The notes beneath the pieces are model-generated. The model saw only the letters and a program-made list of their open reading frames with translations, was not told the origin of the DNA and searched no databases. This document shows positions 42,010-45,649 of a stretch of 45,649 nt of DNA, piece after piece. The DNA comes from Clostridiales bacterium UBA6386. Lineage in GTDB: Bacteria; Bacillota; Clostridia; Oscillospirales; Oscillospiraceae. The stretch lies in assembly GCA_002437585.1 (NCBI GenBank), contig DJQM01000001.1:1-45649 (forward strand). The letters run 5' to 3'. Made by a program: the position numbers and the translations under genes. Within the stretch, counting starts at the first letter, position 1, and each line of letters starts with the position of its first letter.

Positions 42010-42975
42010 TTATGACAAATCCCGAACCACGTCCTTGGCCACCCGGTAGATATCCTCCATGGTGGTCAGGGATGTGATCTGATTTTTATAGTAGCTGCTG
42101 CGGGGAACCCTCCGCAGATACCAGGCAAAGTGCTTCCTGGCCTCCAGGCAGGCGATATGCTCCCCGTGATCCTGCTCCGCCAGCCGGAACTGCTCCAGAG
42201 CCACTGCCACCCGGTCGGAAAGGCCTGGCCGCCCTGGGGATTCCTCCCCACGAAGTGCCGCCTGAACCTCCCTAAAAATCCAGGGATCGCCGAAAACGCT
42301 TCTTCCGATCATCAGGCCGTCGGCGCCTGTGCGCTTTAAGCACCGCGCCGCCGCCTGGCCGTCCGTAATGTCGCCGTTGGCGATCACCGGAATGGACAGC
42401 TGTTCTTTGACTTTATGAATCATGTCCCAGTCGGCGGTGCCGGAATAGAGCATACTCCGGGTTCTGCCGTGGACAGCTACCATGGCCGCTCCCGCGTCCT
42501 CCATGCGTTTGGTAAAATCCAGCACGTTGATGCTGCCCTTGTCCCAGCCCAGACGGCATTTCACCGTCACCGGCACCTCCACCGCCCGGCTGATCGCCTT
42601 CACGATATCCGCCGCCAGCTCCGGGGTGCGCATCAGGCCGCAGCCGTCCCCGGAGCCGGCGATTTTCGGCATGGGACAGCCCATATTGACGTCAATAAAA
42701 TCGCAGCCGGAGATTTCCAGAGCCAGCACCGCGCCCTTTGCCATAATGTCCGGGTCGTTGCCGAAAATCTGGGCACCGCAGACGCTGCCCTCGTTTTTCC
42801 GGAGGAGCTTCGCGCTCTTTTGATCCTTATAGCATAGTGCCCGGGAGGAAACCATTTCCGTCACCGTTACCCCGGCTCCCAGTCGGGCGCAGATTGTCCG
42901 GAAGGCCCAGTCCGTGACCCCGGCCATGGGAGCCAGGAAGAGCGGATTATCCACTTGTATGTTTCCGATTTTCAT
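42010..42975 (-). CDS. dusB: tRNA-dihydrouridine synthase
   Basis: 321 residues from ATG 42975, where the protein begins MKIGNIQVDNPLFLAPMAGVTDWAFR; the frame runs upstream without support. DusB-type FMN enzymes reduce uridines in tRNA. The MAGVTD FMN site, active-site Cys in DVNMGCPMPKI, KCRLGWD, and the GDITDGQAA and GADGLMIGR phosphate-binding segments are visible. AAAGAGAG precedes the ATG. It lies between the small membrane protein and the M23 gene. Confidence 0.95.
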   Translation of the reverse strand: MKIGNIQVDNPLFLAPMAGVTDWAFRTICARLGAGVTVTEMVSSRALCYKDQKSAKLLRKNEGSVCGAQIFGNDPDIMAKGAVLALEISGCDFIDVNMGCPMPKIAGSGDGCGLMRTPELAADIVKAISRAVEVPVTVKCRLGWDKGSINVLDFTKRMEDAGAAMVAVHGRTRSMLYSGTADWDMIHKVKEQLSIPVIANGDITDGQAAARCLKRTGADGLMIGRSVFGDPWIFREVQAALRGEESPGRPGLSDRVAVALEQFRLAEQDHGEHIACLEARKHFAWYLRRVPRSSYYKNQITSLTTMEDIYRVAKDVVRDLS

Positions 42976-43036
42976 TCGTTTCTCTCTTTCCCGTGCGGCA
43001 CCGGTGTTTTCCGATGCCGCTCTTTTGATCCTTCTT

Positions 43037-43300
43037 TTATAGAAACACCGTGGCCAGCCAGACAAGCCCCGTGACCGCCGCCCCGCCCAAGGCCCACACC
43101 GCCCCGGAAAGATACATCCGCCGCTTCCGCGCCGGTTTCTCCGGGCTGCGGATGGCGCACTGGGCTTCTTTCAATAACGCCTCATCGGTGATCCCCTGAC
43201 CCACGGCCCCGTCCTTCAGAATGAAGATGGCCTGCTCGAAGAGCCTCTGCTCCGGCGGATGCACCACGATCACCTGCCTGGAAATGCCTTTTACCATCAT
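43037..43300 (-). CDS. Small membrane protein of unknown function (between ttcA-like gene and dusB)
   Basis: 87 residues with AAGGAGG before the ATG pair at 43300/43297. The soluble N-terminal part (VKGISRQVIVVHPPEQRLFEQAIFILKD) is followed by a basic stretch (PARKRRMYL) and one membrane helix at the C-terminus (about 66-87). Similar small proteins occur next to dusB in Clostridia (from memory). No function known. Transcribed with ttcA and dusB, so a link to tRNA modification is possible but unproven. Confidence 0.75.
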   Translation of the reverse strand: MMVKGISRQVIVVHPPEQRLFEQAIFILKDGAVGQGITDEALLKEAQCAIRSPEKPARKRRMYLSGAVWALGGAAVTGLVWLATVFL

Positions 43301-43342
43301 TACCGCCTCCTTACGGAGGAAGTATGCCCCAGGAAAAGAAAA

Positions 43343-44083
43343 TTATTCCTGCTCTTTCGGTCGTTTATATCTCCCATGTGGCTCCCATTCCGGCAGCGGA
43401 TACCGCTGCATGGCTCCGAAAATACGTTCCTTCAAGTCCGGGTAGGTCTGGCTCAGGCTGTAAATCAGCTCCTTGACCTCCTGGCGCTTGGTCACCTTGT
43501 CCACGGGGCAGCGATTTGACATCACCGGAAGACCCTGGCGCACGGCAAAATTGTCCACGGTTTTCTCGTGGAGGTAGAGCATGGGTCGGATCTGGGTAAT
43601 GCCTGTCCTGTCCAGCTTCGTCACCGGCTGAAAGCAGCTGATCCGTCCCTCGAAAAGCAAAGACATGAGGAAGGTTTCCACCGCGTCGTCATAGTGGTGA
43701 CCCAACGCCAGCTTGTTGAAGCCCCGCTCCAGAAGTGCCTGATTTAAGGCTCCCCGGCGCATTTTCGAGCACAGGGAACAGGGATTCTTCTCCTTCCGGT
43801 GGTCGAAAACAATCGGGGCGATCTCGGTTTTTACAATCGTATAGGGCACATTCAGTCCGTCGCACATTTTCTGTACCCCGGAGTAGTCCATGCCCAGTCC
43901 CATGTCGATGGTGATGCCCTCCAGCGCGAAGGGCTTATTGTAGTATTCCCGCAGACCGGCAAGCAGCGTCAGCAGCACCAGGGAGTCCTTTCCCCCGGAC
44001 ACGCCCACGGCGATTCTGTCGTTCTCCTCGATCATATTATAGTCGTCCACGCACCGGCGGACCAGTCCCATCAGCTTCTGCAT
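43343..44083 (-). CDS. ttcA: TtcA-like tRNA 2-thiocytidine biosynthesis protein
   Basis: 246 residues starting at ATG 44083 (AGGAG about 11 nt upstream). The adenylating PP-loop GVSGGKDSLVLL (about residues 26-37) and the CSLCSKMRRG CxxC pair are typical of TtcA, which thiolates C32 of some tRNAs with an iron-sulfur cluster. The HHYDDAVETFLMSLL motif is also characteristic. It could alternatively be a related PP-loop thiolase. Starts the minus-strand operon with the small membrane protein, dusB and the M23 gene. Confidence 0.88.
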   Translation of the reverse strand: MQKLMGLVRRCVDDYNMIEENDRIAVGVSGGKDSLVLLTLLAGLREYYNKPFALEGITIDMGLGMDYSGVQKMCDGLNVPYTIVKTEIAPIVFDHRKEKNPCSLCSKMRRGALNQALLERGFNKLALGHHYDDAVETFLMSLLFEGRISCFQPVTKLDRTGITQIRPMLYLHEKTVDNFAVRQGLPVMSNRCPVDKVTKRQEVKELIYSLSQTYPDLKERIFGAMQRYPLPEWEPHGRYKRPKEQE

Positions 44084-44120
44084 TCTTATCTTTTCTCCTA
44101 AAACCGGCAAAAATAGCAAG

Positions 44121-44170
44121 TGAGCATTCAGGAGTATTCGTGAGCATTTGGAAGAATTCAAGAGATTTCT
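44121..44170. repeat. Five phased 10-bp imperfect repeats
   Basis: Read in 10-base steps, 44121-44170 is TGAGCATTCA, GGAGTATTCG, TGAGCATTTG, GAAGAATTCA, AGAGATTTCT. The units share an N-GAG-N-ATT core and one helical turn spacing. They lie between the ttcA start and the rplM promoter. Confidence 0.55.
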
Positions 44171-44201
44171 TCGGGCTGCGCAAAAATTCTCAAAAATGCG
44201 G

Positions 44202-44230
44202 TTGACATTTGAATTCCGATGTGGTATAAA
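44202..44230 (+). promoter_or_regulatory. Promoter of rplM-rpsI
   Basis: Perfect TTGACA (44202-44207), 17-nt spacer, TATAAA (44225-44230). Confidence 0.92.
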
Positions 44231-44307
44231 CTTCTGGTGTCCTGGGGGTCATTGTACACCAGGTGCCTGAAAATGTCAAAATATTTATCCAATTGGAGGA
44301 AATCATA
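44231..44307 (+). promoter_or_regulatory. rplM leader with hairpin (possible L13 autoregulatory leader)
   Basis: CTGGTGT (44234-44240) pairs with ACACCAG (44256-44262) around a 15-nt loop, followed by a spacer and TTGGAGG before the ATG. Firmicutes are known to use L13 leader elements for feedback; whether this matches the published consensus cannot be checked by eye. Confidence 0.5.
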
Positions 44308-44739
44308 ATGTCCACTACTCTGCTGAAGAAGGAGACCCTGGATCGCAAGTGGTATGTGATCGACGCTGCCGGCAAGCCTCTGGGTCGTACTGCCGTCACC
44401 GCCGCCAACCTGCTGCGCGGTAAGCACAAGTCTGACTTCACCCCCAACGTTGACTGCGGCGATAACGTCATCATCATCAACACCGACAAGGCTGTCCTCA
44501 CCGGCAAGAAGCTGGAGCACAAGAAGTACTATCGTGTGTCCGGCTGGATCGGCGGCCTGAAGGAGACCAAGGCCCGTGACATGATGGAGGCTCGCAGCGA
44601 CTACGCCATGGAGCTGGCCGTCAAGGGCATGCTGCCCAAGAACACCCTGGGCAAGAGCGCGCTGACCCGCCTGCACCTGTACAAGGGTGCCGAGCATCCC
44701 CACGCCGCCCAGAAGCCCGAAGCCTGGAACCTGGACTAA
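44308..44739 (+). CDS. rplM: 50S ribosomal protein L13
   Basis: 143 residues, standard for L13, an early assembly protein of the 50S subunit. The start at 44308 follows TTGGAGG and gives MSTTLLKKETLDRKWYVIDA; the WYVIDAAGKPLGR, LRGKHKSDFTPNVDCGD and HKKYYRVSGWIGGLK segments are characteristic. A longer upstream frame begins inside the leader hairpin and was rejected. Followed after 17 nt by rpsI, the universal partner. Confidence 0.98.
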   Translation: MSTTLLKKETLDRKWYVIDAAGKPLGRTAVTAANLLRGKHKSDFTPNVDCGDNVIIINTDKAVLTGKKLEHKKYYRVSGWIGGLKETKARDMMEARSDYAMELAVKGMLPKNTLGKSALTRLHLYKGAEHPHAAQKPEAWNLD

Positions 44740-44756
44740 TTTGGAGGTAACTTAGA

Positions 44757-45161
44757 ATGTACGAGAGCAAGAAGAAGTATTTTTACGGCACCGGCCGTCG
44801 TAAGTCCAGCGTTGCCCGCGTTCGCGTCTACGAGAACGGCACCGGTTCCATCATTGTCAACGGTCGTGACATCGACGACTACTTTGGTCTGGAGACCCTG
44901 AAGCTGCTTGTCCGTCAGCCTTTGGTCACCACCGATCTGCTGGGCAAGGTTGACATCATTGTGTCCGTTGCCGGCGGCGGCGTTTCCGGTCAGGCCGGTG
45001 CCATCCGTCACGGCATCTCCCGTGCCCTGGTCACCCTGAACCCCGAGTACCGGGCTTCCCTGAAGGCCGCCGGCTTCATGACCCGTGACCCCAGAATGAA
45101 GGAAAGAAAGAAATACGGTCTCAAAGCAGCTCGTCGCGCTCCGCAGTTCAGCAAGCGATAA
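44757..45161 (+). CDS. rpsI: 30S ribosomal protein S9
   Basis: 134 residues, normal for bacterial S9, whose C-terminal tail reaches the P-site tRNA. YFYGTGRRKSSVARVRV at the start, GGGVSGQAGAIRHGISRAL in the middle, and the conserved PQFSKR end are intact. GGAGG lies 8 nt before the ATG. It is the last gene of the rplM operon and ends 31 nt before its terminator stem, with the 3' end complete. Confidence 0.98.
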   Translation: MYESKKKYFYGTGRRKSSVARVRVYENGTGSIIVNGRDIDDYFGLETLKLLVRQPLVTTDLLGKVDIIVSVAGGGVSGQAGAIRHGISRALVTLNPEYRASLKAAGFMTRDPRMKERKKYGLKAARRAPQFSKR

Positions 45162-45192
45162 TCGACTGTTCAGACTATATCAAAATGGTTCA

Positions 45193-45230
45193 AAAAGCCC
45201 GGAAAATCAAGGTTTTCCGGGCTTTTGCTA
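45193..45230 (+). terminator. rpsI terminator
   Basis: Perfect 14-bp stem (45193-45206 with 45213-45226) with a 6-nt loop; the closing TTTT is part of the stem. Symmetrical, so it could act on both strands. Confidence 0.88.
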
Positions 45231-45477
45231 TATCTAAACGGGCTGATATGGTTTGACCAAATTTGGCAAAACGAGAGCCGATTTCATCCAATTTTTAGTG
45301 GTCCGCAAGTGGTTAACTGGCCAAAAAGAGGGCAAAAAGAGGGGGAAGTGGTTCCCAAAGTGGTTAACCGAGAGCCGATTTTTGGGGTGCTTTTCAGCCC
45401 TCCTTCCCCTCGTTTTTTGGCTGTGGCAGTTTGGCATAGTTTGAGCTAATTTGAATAATTGAATATGAATTTGATGT

Positions 45478-45508
45478 AGCACACAGTATAAATGCTGGGT
45501 GCTTTTTT
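45478..45508 (+). terminator. Terminator-like hairpin
   Basis: AGCAC/GTGCT stem extended by CAG/CTG across one mismatch, then TTTTTT. Confidence 0.6.
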
Positions 45509-45541
45509 CATTTCAGGAACTCGTATTCCGGCGATAGAAAG

Positions 45542-45582
45542 AGCCGTCACTTCACTGTTAATTTTGAAGTGGCGGCTTTTTC
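45542..45582 (+). terminator. Strong terminator before the last gene
   Basis: 13-bp stem (45542-45554 with 45565-45577, one G-U pair), followed by TTTTTCT. Marks transcript end shortly before the new gene at 45627. Confidence 0.8.
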
Positions 45583-45626
45583 TATTTCCAGAAGCAACAG
45601 CAATAATTAGAAATGAGGTGAAGTCA

Positions 45627-45649
45627 ATGAACACGCAAATCATCGCCAT
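45627..45649 (+). CDS. Start of a plus-strand gene cut by the window end
   Basis: ATG at 45627 with GAGGTG about 8 nt upstream. Only MNTQIIA is visible. This start resembles that of ParA/Soj-like ATPases of conjugative elements (which often begin MNTQ-I-AIANQKGG), but seven residues cannot prove it. Confidence 0.45.

Larger units (their letters stand above)
45231..45626. other. AT-richer intergenic region with direct repeats after rpsI
   Basis: No gene recognised. Direct repeats CGAGAGCCGATTT (45272-45284 and 45369-45381) and AAGTGGTTAAC (45307-45317 and 45358-45368), plus a partial AAGTGGTT at 45346, lie in the first part. Two further terminator-like hairpins follow. The composition and repeats differ from the GC-rich neighbours and suggest an element boundary. 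Confidence 0.6.

Noticed and set aside
45446..45649. Minus-strand open frame at the window end
   Set aside because: It runs through two terminator hairpins and the ribosome binding site of the plus-strand gene, and its product resembles no protein.

Overview
The window looks like the chromosome of a moderately GC-rich gut-type Firmicute (class Clostridia, probably Oscillospirales/Ruminococcaceae-like). The reasons are an IspH-ribosomal S1 fusion, the dgt-dnaG-rpoD order, a monofunctional BirA, LPXTG pili with class C sortase, TmcAL next to acetate kinase, strong GGAGG ribosome binding sites and sigma-A type promoters. This assignment comes from gene content alone; no search was run. No rRNA, tRNA or CRISPR array was recognised.

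Layout. 1-369 is a hairpin-rich non-coding stretch ending the first minus-strand operon. 370-2301 (minus) holds a UPF0210 protein and a Dabb-ACT fusion. 2382-11603 (minus) is one long housekeeping operon: hflX, a YigZ gene, dgt, dnaG, an rpoD-like sigma gene, a second degenerate sigma-like gene, cmk and ispH/rpsA. It has a promoter at about 11636-11665 and a terminator at about 2335-2371. rpmE and an M29 aminopeptidase follow on the minus strand, the latter divergent from a homocysteine methyltransferase. 14366-16988 (plus) carries a membrane-anchored E2/CAT-fold protein lacking the catalytic His, birA and a tiny Ala/Pro/Glu-rich membrane protein. pepT and ackA (minus) are divergent from tmcAL (plus). 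A rhomboid-like pseudoprotease, a tandem OB-fold protein, nth and a flippase follow on plus.

24719-30792 (minus) is a complete BMP/RbsB-like ABC importer with a DUF3798-type lipoprotein, a double-NBD ATPase and two permeases. One permease carries a roughly 225-residue Ala/Glu-rich extracytoplasmic insert. 30978-40728 (minus) is a pilus/adhesin operon: a coiled-coil cytoplasmic protein, signal peptidase I, a 1441-residue LPXTG adhesin with a 23-residue-period His/Cys repeat, a major LPXTG pilin, a class C sortase, a minor LPXTG pilin and a second sortase. It is preceded by an attenuator-like leader and interrupted by a REP-like palindromic island (33399-33832).

40994-44083 (minus) holds ttcA-like, a small membrane protein, dusB and an M23 peptidase. 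rplM-rpsI (plus) follow with a good promoter and hairpin leader. After the rpsI terminator the sequence becomes AT-richer with direct repeats, two more terminators and the start of a new plus gene at 45627, possibly the edge of an integrated element.

The most interesting parts are the pilus operon (coiled-coil first gene, HxH/Cys repeat adhesin, leader structure), the degenerate sigma paralogue beside rpoD, the His-less membrane acyltransferase-like protein, and the ABC permease with the inserted domain.
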